A program made the translations under genes and the position numbers. DNA of 55,606 bases from Yoonia ponticola (lineage in GTDB: Bacteria > Pseudomonadota > Alphaproteobacteria > Rhodobacterales > Rhodobacteraceae): assembly GCF_014199395.1 (NCBI RefSeq), contig NZ_JACIJM010000015.1, forward strand, positions 1 through 55,606, in the 5' to 3' direction. This document shows, one piece after another, positions 41,443 to 51,882 of this stretch (the stretch's first letter is position 1; every line of letters starts with the position of its first letter). The notes beneath the pieces were generated by a model, which was not told the DNA's origin, did not search any database, and was given only the letters and a program-made list of their open reading frames with translations.

Positions 41443-41480
41443 CCGCCGCCATCCTTGCCCGGATGTGCGGCGGTTTTTTT
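41443..41480 (+). terminator. Rho-independent terminator
   Basis: CCGCCGCCATCC pairs with GGATGTGCGGCGG, with a one-base bulge, and ends in seven T residues. It ends transcription from the micro-gene. Confidence 0.85.
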
Positions 41481-41492
41481 ATGGAAAATCAC

Positions 41493-41939
41493 TTAGGCGG
41501 GTGTTTTGGCAGCGTTAATCGCCTCAAGCGTGGCGTCAAAAGCCAGTAAAATCGATGCATGCCGATTTTTGTATTCTTTCGCAGGTTCTAAAACATCAAG
41601 TCCGTCGAACGGGGCCGCAGGAACAGGCCCGTTTTCCTTGAGCATTGCGTGCAACTCAGCGCGGCCATGTTCGATTTGTGCAGGTGTTAACCCCACAACC
41701 GCTGATCCGATCACGGACGCCGCCGCCTGACCCAATGCGCAGGCTTTGACGTCTTGGGCGTAGTCGCTCACGTGCCCATCGGTTAACACGACGTCAACAG
41801 TGACCGTGGACCCGCACAGAGGCGACCGTTTCTTGGCCGTTCCATCGGGCGATGCGATCCGCGTGGTGCGCGGCATGTCAGCGGCCAGCGCCAAAATGCG
41901 GCCCGAGTAAAGTTTGATCATGTCGTTTTCAGCTGTCAC
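41493..41939 (-). CDS. Iron-sulfur scaffold protein, NifU/IscU-like
   Basis: I start at GTG 41939 because AAAGGG lies eight bases upstream, and the longer frame to 42152 runs over hisI. The 148-residue protein opens with MIKLYSGRILALAADMPRT and has SPLCGSTVTVDV and DVKACALGQAAA, two of the cysteine sites of an IscU-like scaffold; the third is not clear. Such proteins bring Fe-S clusters to targets. It diverges from hisI with 67 bp between them. Confidence 0.75.
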   Translation of the reverse strand: MTAENDMIKLYSGRILALAADMPRTTRIASPDGTAKKRSPLCGSTVTVDVVLTDGHVSDYAQDVKACALGQAAASVIGSAVVGLTPAQIEHGRAELHAMLKENGPVPAAPFDGLDVLEPAKEYKNRHASILLAFDATLEAINAAKTPA

Positions 41940-42006
41940 GGCATTTGCCCTTTCGCGTTGCCCCACATAGATAGGCCGAGTGACCGACATTGCAAAGGCC
42001 CTGACC

Positions 42007-42366
42007 ATGATATTTGACCCCGAAACCCTGACGTATAATGACGCAGGTTTGATCCCCGTGATTGCGCAAGACGCTGAAACGCTTGAAGTTTTGATGATGG
42101 CGTGGATGAACACCGAAGCCGTCGCCAAGACATTAGCCACGCGAAAAGTCACCTATTGGTCGCGCTCGCGGCAGGCGTTCTGGATCAAAGGCGAGACATC
42201 GGGGCACACGCAAGCCTTGGTCGCGATGCGGGTCGATTGCGATCGGGACTGCCTTTTGGTGACAGTGCGGCAAATCGGGGCGGCTTGTCACACGGGACGG
42301 CGCACCTGTTTTTACACAGGCGTTGAAACGGGGTCTGAGATCGAATTGATGACGCCTGACGACTAA
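42007..42366 (+). CDS. hisI: Phosphoribosyl-AMP cyclohydrolase
   Basis: The 119-residue enzyme has WSRSRQAFWIKGETSGHTQ, then DCDRDCLLVTV and ACHTGRRTCFY, the HisI metal and substrate sites. It opens phosphoribosyl-AMP in the third step of histidine synthesis. I use the ATG at 42007; the GTG at 41980 is possible. Other histidine genes are not nearby. Confidence 0.93.
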   Translation: MIFDPETLTYNDAGLIPVIAQDAETLEVLMMAWMNTEAVAKTLATRKVTYWSRSRQAFWIKGETSGHTQALVAMRVDCDRDCLLVTVRQIGAACHTGRRTCFYTGVETGSEIELMTPDD

Positions 42367-42387
42367 GCGACCCTCCGGGGGGAGTTG

Positions 42388-43215
42388 TTATTGGCGAAAT
42401 GAAGCGGGTAGGCCGATCATGCGACGGATGTCGTTTTGCGTGGCACCCTCTGCGCGGTAGCTTGCAATGGATTTGGATTTATTGATCTTTGCCAAACGCT
42501 TACCGGATTCGTCCGTGATCAAATCATGGTGGATGTAGCGCGGTGTAGGCCAACCCATGAGGTGTTGCAGCACGATATGGATCGGGGTCAACGCTGCGAC
42601 ATCTGCGCCACGAATGATGTGGGTGACACCTTGCAGCGCGTCGTCGTGGGTACAGGTCAGGTGATAAGCCGGATCGCCAGTATCCCTGCGGCGCAGGATC
42701 GGCGCGCCGATGGTTTGGGGCAGGTTGTGCGTCTCTAAAGTGACGGTTTCATCCGTGTCGATGTAACTGAGCTGGCTGGGCAGGTGGTCTAACGCTTTGG
42801 TCAGGTTAAGCCGGATGGCGTCGCCTGATTGCGCCTGATCCATGGGTCGATTTGTGCAAGTGCCGGGGTAGATCGGCCCATCAGGGCCTGTGCCAGCGCC
42901 AGTTTCAAGGATTAAGCGCCGGTTGCAACTGCATGGAAAGACAAGGTTTTTGTCCGCAAGTGCTGCGATGACATTGGCGTAGTCAAACATGTGATCCGAC
43001 TGACGGCGTGGCGCGGGCCAAGACAGGCCGAGCCACGCTAGATCGTCGTAAATTTGCGCCTCGAAATCCGGTTTGCAGCGGGTGCTGTCGAAATCTTCGA
43101 TCCGTAGCAGGAACGTGCCGCCCGCCTTTTGCGCCGCTTCAAAGGCCAAGATCGCCGAGTAGGCGTGGCCTATGTGCAGCGGTCCGGTCGGCGAAGGGGC
43201 GAAGCGGGTGATCAC
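42388..43215 (-). CDS. gluQ: Glutamyl-queuosine tRNA(Asp) synthetase
   Basis: I start at GTG 43215, which overlaps the stop of trmFO as GTGA; a longer frame to 43245 is less like the family. The 275-residue protein has the HIGH-type motif [17 protein letters not shown], a [11 protein letters not shown] region for KMSKS, and zinc ligands CSCNR...YPGTC. It is a paralogue of the GluRS catalytic domain that adds glutamate to queuosine on tRNA-Asp. Pairing with trmFO links two tRNA-modifying genes. Confidence 0.88.
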   Translation of the reverse strand: MITRFAPSPTGPLHIGHAYSAILAFEAAQKAGGTFLLRIEDFDSTRCKPDFEAQIYDDLAWLGLSWPAPRRQSDHMFDYANVIAALADKNLVFPCSCNRRLILETGAGTGPDGPIYPGTCTNRPMDQAQSGDAIRLNLTKALDHLPSQLSYIDTDETVTLETHNLPQTIGAPILRRRDTGDPAYHLTCTHDDALQGVTHIIRGADVAALTPIHIVLQHLMGWPTPRYIHHDLITDESGKRLAKINKSKSIASYRAEGATQNDIRRMIGLPASFRQ

Positions 43216-44567
43216 GCGGCAGGCTGTTCCTGTTGCGACAGCCACGCTTGCCAGTCGATTTTCGCGCGATCTGTGTAGCCTTTGTAGCGTTCTTTGCGAC
43301 CGCGACGACCACTTTTGACGCCTTCCAGCGGTGGAAACAGGCCAAAGTTCACGTTCATCGGTTGGAACGTTTTCGCATCAGCGCCGCCAGTAATATGCGT
43401 GACAAGTGCGCCCATCGCGGTGGTGTGCGGCACGGGATCTAGCGTCTGACCAGTCAATTCGGCCACAGCCATACGGCCCGCGAGAAGCCCCATTGCGGCA
43501 CTTTCCACGTAGCCTTCAACGCCTGTGATCTGACCTGCAAAGCGCAGATTTGGCTGGGACCGCAGCCGCATTTCATGATCCAACAGCGTTGGTGAGTTGA
43601 TAAAAGTGTTCCGGTGAATGCCGCCGAGACGCGCAAATTCGGCGTCCTCAAGTCCGGGAATCATTTGCAAAACAGTCTTTTGCGCGCCGTACTTCATCTT
43701 GGTCTGGAAACCGACGATGTTATACAATGTGCCAAGCGCGTTGTCGCGGCGTAGCTGCACAACGGCATGGGCTTTGGTTTCTGGATCGTGGCTGTTGGTT
43801 AACCCAACCGGTTTCATCGGACCCCAACGCAGGGTTTCGCGGCCACGTTCGGCCATGACCTCAATCGGTAAACAGCCGTCGAAATAGCCAGCGGTTTCGC
43901 CTTCTTTAAACTCGGTCTTTTCGGCCGCGAGCAACGCGTCGATGAACGCCTCGTATTGGTCTTTGGTCATCGGGCAGTTGAGGTAGGCGGTCTGCTCTTC
44001 AACCGTTTCGCCCTTGTCGTAGCGCGACTGCATCCATGCCACATCCATGTTGATGGATTCGTGGTAAATGATCGGCGCAATCGCATCGAAAAACGCCAGC
44101 GCCTCGGCACCAGTCTGCTTTTGAATCGCAGTCGCAAGGTTGCCGGATGTCAGTGGACCAGTGGCCACAATCCATAAACCGTCCGTCGGCAGTTCTGTAA
44201 TTTCTTCATAAGAAACAGACACGTTAGGGTGCGCTTTTAATGCAGCAGTGACGCTTTCCGCAAAGGGATCACGGTCCACGGCCAAGGCACCACCCGCCGG
44301 GATTTTGTGCTTGTTGGCCATTTCCATGATTAACCCGCCAGCCGCGCGCATTTCCCAATGCAGCAGCCCAACGGCGTTCTGTTCACTATCGTCAGACCTG
44401 AAGGAATTCGAGCAAACCATCTCGCCCAGATTGCCAGTGCGATGGGCAAATGTCGCCACTTTGGGCCGCATTTCGTGGATAACCACGTTGATGCCAGCGT
44501 TTGCGGCCTGCCATGCAGCCTCGGAACCGGCCATGCCGCCGCCAATGATATTGAGTGTATGTGTCAT
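43212..44567 (-). CDS. trmFO: Folate-dependent tRNA (uracil-5-)-methyltransferase
   Basis: The start at 44567 gives [25 protein letters not shown], the FAD-binding GxGxxG opening. IHEMRP and [13 protein letters not shown] with the later [24 protein letters not shown] segment are characteristic. The 451-residue enzyme makes m5U54 in the T loop of tRNA with methylene-THF and FAD. The ATG eight codons upstream is less probable. gluQ follows with a four-base overlap. Confidence 0.95.
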   Translation of the reverse strand: MTHTLNIIGGGMAGSEAAWQAANAGINVVIHEMRPKVATFAHRTGNLGEMVCSNSFRSDDSEQNAVGLLHWEMRAAGGLIMEMANKHKIPAGGALAVDRDPFAESVTAALKAHPNVSVSYEEITELPTDGLWIVATGPLTSGNLATAIQKQTGAEALAFFDAIAPIIYHESINMDVAWMQSRYDKGETVEEQTAYLNCPMTKDQYEAFIDALLAAEKTEFKEGETAGYFDGCLPIEVMAERGRETLRWGPMKPVGLTNSHDPETKAHAVVQLRRDNALGTLYNIVGFQTKMKYGAQKTVLQMIPGLEDAEFARLGGIHRNTFINSPTLLDHEMRLRSQPNLRFAGQITGVEGYVESAAMGLLAGRMAVAELTGQTLDPVPHTTAMGALVTHITGGADAKTFQPMNVNFGLFPPLEGVKSGRRGRKERYKGYTDRAKIDWQAWLSQQEQPAA

Positions 44568-44620
44568 GGTCCGCGATGTACCGCGAACCATGCTGTTTGC
44601 AAAGGGCTTAACGCCCGAAG

Positions 44621-45277
44621 TTAGCGTGCTTCAAACGTTGTGCCGCGTGCTGCACCAAACTGGATGCGTGCGCCGATACCAACGTAAGTTTCCGCGTCGG
44701 AACCGAAGTCAGTAAAGACTTCTGCTTGGCCGACTTGCGCGAAAATGTCTGCGCCGCCAGTGATGTTATATTCGACGCCCAATTCTTGGGTGGATACGGC
44801 GACGTCGTCGTCAGCTACGAAATCAAGATCAGAGAAGACCGAAAAGTTTGCGCCGATTGGTGTGTTGCTCGACAGGCCAAAAATCACGGCTGTTTCGCCG
44901 TCTACGTCGACCTGACCGATGTAGCCGCCGATGTCACCTTTCCACAGCTCAGTGCCGCCTTCAAAACCGAAAGACGTCTGTTCGTCGCCGTTCCCAGCAA
45001 CAAACACGCCCAAAGATGATGTTTCATTCAGGTGGTAGATGCCGTGCAGTGTCGCACTTGTGTCGTCGCCTTCGAAATCGAGGTTCTGCACGTTTGCCGC
45101 GATGGAAAACGACCGGTTGAACGCCATTTCAGCGCCCAAGTGGTAGTTTGTGCCGTTGATGGAATCATCGTCAACGAATTGGTTGTATTCAAAGCCAAGC
45201 TCGCCGCCGGTAAATTGCTGCGCATAAAGCGGTGCCGCAGATAGGATCAGTGCTGCTGATGAGAGTAGGATTTTCAT
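44621..45277 (-). CDS. Outer-membrane beta-barrel protein
   Basis: Start at 45277 ([21 protein letters not shown]), a clear signal peptide. The 218-residue product has many alternating strands ([37 protein letters not shown]) and acidic loops with Gly and Asn, typical of a small Rhodobacteraceae porin or OmpA-like barrel. Cysteine is absent. Which substrate it passes cannot be told. Confidence 0.75.
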   Translation of the reverse strand: MKILLSSAALILSAAPLYAQQFTGGELGFEYNQFVDDDSINGTNYHLGAEMAFNRSFSIAANVQNLDFEGDDTSATLHGIYHLNETSSLGVFVAGNGDEQTSFGFEGGTELWKGDIGGYIGQVDVDGETAVIFGLSSNTPIGANFSVFSDLDFVADDDVAVSTQELGVEYNITGGADIFAQVGQAEVFTDFGSDAETYVGIGARIQFGAARGTTFEAR

Positions 45278-45336
45278 AATGTGCCTCAAGTTAGTCGAGC
45301 GTCATAACGCGCCCCTTGAGACTGTGGATAAGTCAT

Positions 45337-45373
45337 CACCCGCGGTGTCGCAACGGTTTTGACACCGCGGGTG
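45337..45373. terminator. 13-bp perfect inverted repeat after gyrA
   Basis: CACCCGCGGTGTC (45337-45349) and GACACCGCGGGTG (45361-45373) pair with an 11-base loop, nine bases past the gyrA stop. On the minus strand it ends in TGATGACTT and not a T run, so it may be a terminator of weak class or a stabilising 3' hairpin. Confidence 0.6.
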
Positions 45374-45381
45374 CTGAGTTG

Positions 45382-48141
45382 TTACGCGTCTGCATCACCT
45401 TCGGGGGTGACGTCGACGTCTTCGGCTTCTTCTTGCTCGGCAATCCACGCGACACTGACGACTTCTTCGCCTTTGGCCGTGCTAAACACCTTTACGCCGC
45501 CCGCAGACCGGGACCGGAAACTGATGCCTTCGATTGGCACGCGGATCGATTGGCCAGCAGAGGTGACGAGCATGATCTGATCGCCCATTTCCACAGGGAA
45601 ACTGGACACGATTTCGCCGCCGCGCATTGCTTTGTCCATCGCAGTGACGCCCATGCCGCCACGTCCGCGAACCGGATAATCGTGTGAAGACGATAACTTA
45701 CCGGACCCTTTTGATGTGATTGTCAGGATCAGGTTTTCAGCCGCAGACATTTCCGCATAACGTTCCTGAGTGATCGCACCCGCTGGTGTTTCCTCGTCTT
45801 CGACTTCTGCATCGTCGGCAAGTCCGGCCATAGCACGGCGCATTTTCAGGTAGGCTGCACGTTCGTCCGCTTCGGCGTCAAAGTGGCGGATAATCGACAT
45901 CGACACGATTTTATCGTCGCCTTGCAATCGAATGCCGCGCACACCAACAGAATTCCGCGAGTTAAACACCCGCACATCCGTCGCAGGGAACCGGATCGCA
46001 CGGCCTGAATTGGTGATCAGCATCACGTCATCAGTGTTGGATGCGATGCGCGCGTTGATCAGCGTTGTGTTTTCGTGTTCGCCTTCAAACTTCATCGCGA
46101 TCTTGCCGTTCTTCATCACATTAGTGAAGTCTGACAAGGCGTTACGACGCACAGTTCCAGCAGAAGTCGCGAACACAACTTGCAGGTCGGCCCATTCTTC
46201 TTCGGGACGGTCAACTGGCATAATCGCGGCAATCGACACACCCGGCGGGATCGGCAGAATGTTAACGATAGCCTTACCTTTGGCGGTACGTGACCCCATT
46301 GGCAGACGCCATGTTTTCAATTTGTAAACCATACCGTCGGTCGTGAAGAACAACAGTTGCGTGTGGGTGTTGGCCACGAAAAGTGTGGTGACGACGTCTT
46401 CTTCTTTGGTTGCCATCGAAGACAGACCTTTACCGCCACGCCGTTGGGCACGGAAATCGGTAAGAACGGTGCGTTTGATGTAACCGCCAGACGTCACGGT
46501 CACGACCATGTCTTCTTTTTCGATCAGATCTTCGTCTTCCATGTCGCCGGACCAATCAACGATCTCTGTACGGCGCGGCACGGCATAGTTGTCACGAATT
46601 TCGGTCAGTTCGTCACGGATGATCTGCATGATCCGTTCGCGTGAACCAAGAATTTCTAAGTATTCCTTGATCTTTGCAGCGAGTTCTTCAAGTTCGTCCG
46701 TGACTTCTTTCACGCCAATTTGGGTCAAACGTTGCAGGCGCAATTCCAAAATTGCACGGGCCTGAGTCTCGGATAGGTTGTACGTTCCATCGTCATTGGC
46801 GGTGTGGGTCGGATCGTCGATCAGCGCGATATACTCAAGGATCGATTCCGCAGGCCAGCGACGGGTCATCAACTTGTGACGCGCCTCAGCCGCATCAGCA
46901 GACGACCGGATTGTGGCAACAATTTCGTCGATATTGGTGACGGCCACAGCCAGACCACATAGAATATGCGACCGCTCACGCGCTTTGCGCAGCATATAAG
47001 CGGTGCGGCGGGCGACAACGTCTTCGCGGAAATCGACAAAGTTGGTCAGGAAGCTGCGCAGCGTTAACTGTTCCGGCTTGCCGCCGTTCAACGCCAGCAT
47101 GTTACAGCCAAAGTAGGTCTGCATCGGCGTGAACCGGAACAATTGGTTCAAAACCACCTCGGCTGTCGCGTCACGTTTTAGTTCAACAACGACCCGTACC
47201 CCGTTGCGATCGCTCTCATCTTGTACGTGGGCGATGCCTTCGATCTTCTTGTCGCGGGCCGCTTCTGCGATCCGGTCGATCATGTTCGATTTGTTCACTT
47301 GGTACGGAATTTCGTCGATAATAATCGCCCAGCGATCTTTGCGAATTTCCTCGATATGGGTTTTGGCACGGATAATCACCGAACCACGGCCTTCAAGATA
47401 GGCCTTACGCGCCCCGGAACGACCCAGCATGACGCCGCCCGTCGGAAAATCGGGGCCTGGCACGTATTCGATCAATTCTTCAATCGACAGATCAGGGCTA
47501 TCAATCAGCGCAAGCGTCGCGTTGATAACTTCGCCAAGGTTATGCGGCGGGATATTCGTCGCCATACCAACGGCAATACCGCCAGCGCCGTTGACCAGCA
47601 TGTTTGGATATTTTGCAGGCAGAACAGAGGGTTCTTTGTCTTTCCCGTCGTAGTTCAGCTGGAAATCAACGGTGTCCTTGTCGATATCATCCAGCAGCGA
47701 CAGGGCGACCTTTTTCATCCGCACTTCGGTATAACGATAAGCCGCGGCGCGGTCGCCGTCCATCGAGCCAAAGTTGCCCTGACCGTCGAGCAGCACCAGC
47801 GACATCGAGAAATCCTGCGCCATACGCACAAGCGCGTCATAGATCGCGCTATCGCCGTGCGGGTGGTATTTACCCATGGTCTCAGCGACGGGCCGCGACG
47901 ATTTCCGGTAGGGTTTATCGTGCGTGTTATTGGTCTCGTGCATCGCGTAAAGAATCCGGCGGTGAACGGGTTTTAAACCGTCTCGCAGGTCCGGAATCGC
48001 ACGGCTGACGATGACCGACATCGCATAATCAAGGTACGAGGTTTTTAACTCATGCTCAATCGTGACAGAAGGGCCGCTATATGCGGACTTCTCAGTCATG
48101 TTTTCGTCAGCGTTTTCAGGGGTTTCCGGGGTATCGTTCAC
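45382..48141 (-). CDS. gyrA: DNA gyrase subunit A
   Basis: The 919-residue protein has the breakage-reunion domain with catalytic Tyr137 in [13 protein letters not shown], and C-terminal beta-pinwheel repeats with QRRGGKG (the GyrA box). The quinolone region [10 protein letters not shown] has Ser98 and Asp102 at the positions of E. coli Ser83 and Asp87, so the sequence has the sensitive-type residues. Gyrase puts negative supercoils into DNA. It is alone in its strand with its own promoter upstream of 48141. Confidence 0.98.
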   Translation of the reverse strand: MNDTPETPENADENMTEKSAYSGPSVTIEHELKTSYLDYAMSVIVSRAIPDLRDGLKPVHRRILYAMHETNNTHDKPYRKSSRPVAETMGKYHPHGDSAIYDALVRMAQDFSMSLVLLDGQGNFGSMDGDRAAAYRYTEVRMKKVALSLLDDIDKDTVDFQLNYDGKDKEPSVLPAKYPNMLVNGAGGIAVGMATNIPPHNLGEVINATLALIDSPDLSIEELIEYVPGPDFPTGGVMLGRSGARKAYLEGRGSVIIRAKTHIEEIRKDRWAIIIDEIPYQVNKSNMIDRIAEAARDKKIEGIAHVQDESDRNGVRVVVELKRDATAEVVLNQLFRFTPMQTYFGCNMLALNGGKPEQLTLRSFLTNFVDFREDVVARRTAYMLRKARERSHILCGLAVAVTNIDEIVATIRSSADAAEARHKLMTRRWPAESILEYIALIDDPTHTANDDGTYNLSETQARAILELRLQRLTQIGVKEVTDELEELAAKIKEYLEILGSRERIMQIIRDELTEIRDNYAVPRRTEIVDWSGDMEDEDLIEKEDMVVTVTSGGYIKRTVLTDFRAQRRGGKGLSSMATKEEDVVTTLFVANTHTQLLFFTTDGMVYKLKTWRLPMGSRTAKGKAIVNILPIPPGVSIAAIMPVDRPEEEWADLQVVFATSAGTVRRNALSDFTNVMKNGKIAMKFEGEHENTTLINARIASNTDDVMLITNSGRAIRFPATDVRVFNSRNSVGVRGIRLQGDDKIVSMSIIRHFDAEADERAAYLKMRRAMAGLADDAEVEDEETPAGAITQERYAEMSAAENLILTITSKGSGKLSSSHDYPVRGRGGMGVTAMDKAMRGGEIVSSFPVEMGDQIMLVTSAGQSIRVPIEGISFRSRSAGGVKVFSTAKGEEVVSVAWIAEQEEAEDVDVTPEGDADA

Positions 48142-48246
48142 GTGGTCCGCCTAAGGTTTGGGATCTGCTACACTTTGTTGACCAGAATGTAACAGATACC
48201 AGATACGGTGTGCAATGCCCCGTGGGATTTATGCGGTTTTTGCAGG

Positions 48247-49290
48247 CTATTTCGCCCGTAAAACCATCCCAAATAGGTCGCGTGGATCGTCCGGATCGGC
48301 GATCATATCGAGTTCTTTGAAAAACGTCGTGCCTTTGATTTTTTCTTGCACGTAACGCAGGGCGGCAAAGTCTTCAATTGCGAATCCAACGCCGTCGAAC
48401 AGCGTGATCTCTGCGGCGTCCTTGCGGCCCGCAGCGGTGCCGTTGATGACCTCCCACAGCTCTGTGAACGGGTGGTCTAGCGGCATTTGCTGCAATTCAC
48501 CTTCAATGCGGGTCTGCGCGGGAAACTCAACGAACATCGACGCACGCGCTACGATATCGCGGTGCAGTTCGGTTTTGCCGGGGCAATCGCCGCCGATTGC
48601 GTTGATGTGAACGCCATTGCCGACCATGTTGTCGGTCAGGATCGTCTGCATTTCTTTGTCGGCGGTCGCGGTGGTGATGACGTCAGCGCCCTCGATAGCC
48701 TCTTCCGGCGAGCTACATTTGACGATGGTGATGCCCAATCCGGCCAAATTTGCCGCACATTTTTCGGTCGCAGCGGGGTCGATATCGTAGAGCCGCACGG
48801 TATCAATGCCGCACACAGCTTTTAACGCGATAGTCTGGAATTCCGACTGAGCACCGTTGCCGATCATCGCGAGAACCCTAGAGTTGGGCCGTGCAAGGTG
48901 CTTTGTCGCCATCGCGGATGTGGCCGCCGTGCGCAGCGCCGTCAGAACCGTCATTTCGGAAAACAACACAGGGTAGCCCGTGTTCACATCTGCCAAAAGT
49001 CCAAAGCCTGTAACGGTTTGCAAGCCTTCCTTCATGTTCTTCGGGTGGCCGTTCACATATTTGAAACCATATAATTCGCCGTCGGATGTTGGCATCAACT
49101 CGATCACGCCGACGTCGGAATGGGACGGCACGCGCGGCGCTTTGTCAAAAATCGGCCAGCGTTTGAAATCAGCTTCGATTTCAACAGCGAGCTCCTTAAG
49201 AAAGGTCTCTAACCCGACATGATGGACCAACCGCATCATGTTTTCGACGGATACAAACGGCACAAGCGCGAGGTGGGATGGGGTGATCAT
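48247..49290 (-). CDS. ocd: Ornithine cyclodeaminase
   Basis: The 347-residue protein belongs to the ornithine cyclodeaminase/mu-crystallin family: MATKHLARPNSRVLAMIGNGAQSEFQ (NAD site) and FVEFPAQTRIEGELQQ. It turns ornithine into proline and ammonia with NAD. The start overlaps the arginase stop (ATGA), so arginine is taken to proline in two steps by this operon. Confidence 0.93.
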   Translation of the reverse strand: MITPSHLALVPFVSVENMMRLVHHVGLETFLKELAVEIEADFKRWPIFDKAPRVPSHSDVGVIELMPTSDGELYGFKYVNGHPKNMKEGLQTVTGFGLLADVNTGYPVLFSEMTVLTALRTAATSAMATKHLARPNSRVLAMIGNGAQSEFQTIALKAVCGIDTVRLYDIDPAATEKCAANLAGLGITIVKCSSPEEAIEGADVITTATADKEMQTILTDNMVGNGVHINAIGGDCPGKTELHRDIVARASMFVEFPAQTRIEGELQQMPLDHPFTELWEVINGTAAGRKDAAEITLFDGVGFAIEDFAALRYVQEKIKGTTFFKELDMIADPDDPRDLFGMVLRAK

Positions 49291-50231
49291 GATTTACGGC
49301 TCCGGGTTGGACGGTCAAACACGCGACGGCCCATCAGCGACGCCGTAAGATCAACCATCAAGTTGGCGGTCATGCCGCGATTATCGAGGAATGGATTCAG
49401 CTCAACCAGATCAAGAGAGCCGACTAAGCCACTGTCACACAACATTTCCATGATCAGATGGGCTTCGCGAACCGTCGCGCCACCGGGCACAGTTGTGCCA
49501 ACACCGGGGGCCACGCTAGGGTCAAGGAAATCCACATCCAGCGACACATGCAACGCGCCGTTTGCCGCGACAACACGGTCAAGAAACGCGGAAAGCGGAC
49601 CGCTGACGCCTTGTTCATCAATCGAGCGCATGTCGACTAGCGTCGTTTGACCTTCGGCAAGTGCCGCGCGTTCAGCAGGATCAACGGACCGTAGCCCGAT
49701 CATGCAGATGTTTTCAGTCGGGACAGCGTTTTTCAGCGGCGGAAAGGCGTCAAAGCCCTCGCGTCCCGTAAAATAACCAACGGGCGTACCGTGCAAATTG
49801 CCGCTATCGGTGGTGTCGGGCGTGTGGAAATCGCTGTGCGCATCGAGCCATAAAACAAAGAACGGTTTACCTTGTTTCGCGTAGTGATTGGCCATGCCGG
49901 ACACGGTGCCAGCGGCGAGCGCATGATCGCCGCCAAGGAATACCGGAATGCCCGTTTGTGCCGCATTTTCAGCGGCTTCTGACAAGGTCTTCGTCCAACC
50001 GACAGTGCGTTTTAGATCATGCACCAGCGGGTTGCGCGGCTCTGGCACCGCGATATCTGCAGGCGCGAGATTGCCCAGATCGTTAACACTGTGACCTAGG
50101 TCGGTAAGAGCCTCTGCGATACCGGCGGTGCGGTAGGCGTCTGGCCCCATAAGGCACCCCTGACGACGCTTGCCGCAATCGACGGGGGCACCGATGAGGA
50201 TGCAATTCTGCTGTGTGATATTTTGTGTCAT
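49287..50231 (-). CDS. rocF: Arginase
   Basis: The 314-residue enzyme has manganese motifs GGDHALAAG, DAHSDFHT and SLDVDFLDPSVAPGVGT. Arginase splits arginine to ornithine and urea. It is the first gene of the arginase-ocd operon. A Lrp-type gene diverges 86 bp upstream and probably controls it in response to an amino acid. Confidence 0.95.
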   Translation of the reverse strand: MTQNITQQNCILIGAPVDCGKRRQGCLMGPDAYRTAGIAEALTDLGHSVNDLGNLAPADIAVPEPRNPLVHDLKRTVGWTKTLSEAAENAAQTGIPVFLGGDHALAAGTVSGMANHYAKQGKPFFVLWLDAHSDFHTPDTTDSGNLHGTPVGYFTGREGFDAFPPLKNAVPTENICMIGLRSVDPAERAALAEGQTTLVDMRSIDEQGVSGPLSAFLDRVVAANGALHVSLDVDFLDPSVAPGVGTTVPGGATVREAHLIMEMLCDSGLVGSLDLVELNPFLDNRGMTANLMVDLTASLMGRRVFDRPTRSRKS

Positions 50232-50317
50232 GGCTGCAGTGTGCGACAGCGTTTGGGCTTTATGAAGCGTACATTATGCGCTATTTGGGCTGTGAATGAT
50301 CATATTGGGCAGTCAAA

Positions 50318-50737
50318 ATGGACGATACGGATAAACGATTGGTTGCTTATCTGCGCCGCGATGGTCGTGCGGGCATATCCGAGATCGCAGCGGCGCTGAA
50401 TATCACCCGAACAACGGCGCGTAACCGATTGGAACGATTGAAACAAAGCGGCGAGATCGTAGGGTTTACCGTGCTGACCCGCAGTGATGCCGCGACGCAT
50501 CCGGTGCGTGGATTGATGATGCTTGAGGTTGTCGGGCGCGGCGCAGAAAAGGTGGCGCGCACGCTTACGATGATCCCGCAGGTGCAGGCCGTACATTCCA
50601 CAAATGGCGTCTGGGACTTGATTGCAGAGATCGGAACAGAGACGCTAGAGCAATTCGATCAGGTTCTGACCGATATCCGCCGCAATGACGGGATTACCAA
50701 GTCGGAAACGAACTTGTTGCTTAGCACGCGGCGTTAG
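50318..50737 (+). CDS. Lrp/AsnC-family regulator
   Basis: The 139-residue protein has an N-terminal winged helix (RDGRAGISEIAAALNITRTTARNRLERLKQSG) and the RAM effector domain with a beta-alpha sandwich (TNGVWDLIAEI). It diverges from arginase-ocd. Family knowledge and position suggest an arginine- or ornithine-responsive activator of that operon. Confidence 0.88.
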   Translation: MDDTDKRLVAYLRRDGRAGISEIAAALNITRTTARNRLERLKQSGEIVGFTVLTRSDAATHPVRGLMMLEVVGRGAEKVARTLTMIPQVQAVHSTNGVWDLIAEIGTETLEQFDQVLTDIRRNDGITKSETNLLLSTRR

Positions 50738-50745
50738 AAATCACA

Positions 50746-51192
50746 TTAACGACGCGCTGCAACGATCCATAACCAAACAGCAATTATCGAAAACACTGCG
50801 TTCCACGATGCCATCGACAGGGTGAATAATTCCCAGCTGACTTGATCGCACATAATTAGGCGTGGCCCGTCGAGCGACAGCAAATCGGCACCACCGGACG
50901 CATCCAACCCGCTACCAGTGCAAGAGGACGGACCGTTCCACCATTTGCGCTCGACGCCAGTGTGGAAAATACCGATGCCAGCAGTGGCAGCCGCCGCAAG
51001 TGCGCCCAGATACCCCAAGATACGCGCAGGAATAATCAGCGCCAAAATCCCGATGCCAATCGCCGCCATATGCGGCCAGCGCTGCCAATAGCACATTTCG
51101 CAGGGTGGATATCCAAAGAATTCGAACACATAAGCGCCGCCCAATAGCGCCACAGAGACGCTTGCCGCAGTGATGATATGCAGTCGGTTCAT
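50746..51192 (-). CDS. dsbB: Disulfide bond formation protein DsbB
   Basis: The start at 51192 touches the stop of the next upstream gene (TAATG). The 148-residue product has four membrane helices and the redox cysteines Cys31 and Cys34 (PPCEMCYWQRWP), plus Cys91 and Cys115. DsbB oxidises DsbA and passes electrons to quinone. The second pair has the spacing expected of the periplasmic loop. Confidence 0.9.
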   Translation of the reverse strand: MNRLHIITAASVSVALLGGAYVFEFFGYPPCEMCYWQRWPHMAAIGIGILALIIPARILGYLGALAAAATAGIGIFHTGVERKWWNGPSSCTGSGLDASGGADLLSLDGPRLIMCDQVSWELFTLSMASWNAVFSIIAVWLWIVAARR

Positions 51193-51770
51193 TACAAAAA
51201 TCCTACGAGGGCAAAGCCGCCGAGCAGCAGCACGCAAAAGAGTGTGAACATCAGGCCAAGCCTGCGTTCGATGAAGTCACGGATCGGCTCACCGAATTTC
51301 CACAACAGGGCGCCAACGATAAAGAACCGCAACGCCCGCGCAACAATCGCAGAGACAATAAAGATCGGCAATGACAGCGCGGTGACGCCTGACATGATTG
51401 TGATGACCTTGAACGGGAAGGGTGTAACGCCCGCGATCAGCACCGCCCACGCGCCATAGGCGTTGAACTGCTCGCTGAATTCGGCGACGGCGTCTGCTTT
51501 GCCGTAGAAGTCAAAGATCGGCTGCCCGATGGTTTCAAACAATGCGAAGCCGATGTAATAACCAAACAGCCCGCCCAGCACCGATGCGACCGTGGCAACA
51601 CCTGCGATTAAGAACGCCTTGCGCGGTGCCGCGATAATCATCGGGATCATGATAATGTCAGGCGGGATCGGGAAAAACGATGATTCCACAAAAGCCACAA
51701 AGGCGAGCGCCCAGAGGGCATGTGGCGATTGGGCCAGTGACAAGGTCCACGCATAGAGCCGCTTTAACAT
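51192..51770 (-). CDS. YqaA-family (VTT/DedA-like) membrane protein
   Basis: I start at 51770 (MLKRLYAWTLSLAQSPHALWALAFVAF) because a longer frame adds untypical residues. The 192-residue protein has several membrane helices and the DedA/VTT-type FVESSFFPIPPDIIMIP. It precedes dsbB in the same transcript with one base of overlap. The family is linked to lipid scrambling. Confidence 0.85.
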   Translation of the reverse strand: MLKRLYAWTLSLAQSPHALWALAFVAFVESSFFPIPPDIIMIPMIIAAPRKAFLIAGVATVASVLGGLFGYYIGFALFETIGQPIFDFYGKADAVAEFSEQFNAYGAWAVLIAGVTPFPFKVITIMSGVTALSLPIFIVSAIVARALRFFIVGALLWKFGEPIRDFIERRLGLMFTLFCVLLLGGFALVGFL

Positions 51771-51882
51771 CGTGTTCTCCGACAAAACTGCGCGGCTTAG
51801 GCCATGGAACCGGCATGGGGTCAAGCTTGTGTCGCGCATCATTATGCAGCAACATCATACGATATGTTATGTGGGGGCAGCT

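Noticed and set aside
41283..41492. 69-codon minus-strand ORF
   Set aside because: It starts inside the terminator hairpin and its composition is not protein-like.
47221..47976. 251-codon frame opposite gyrA
   Set aside because: gyrA is certain there; the antisense translation has no motif and untypical composition.
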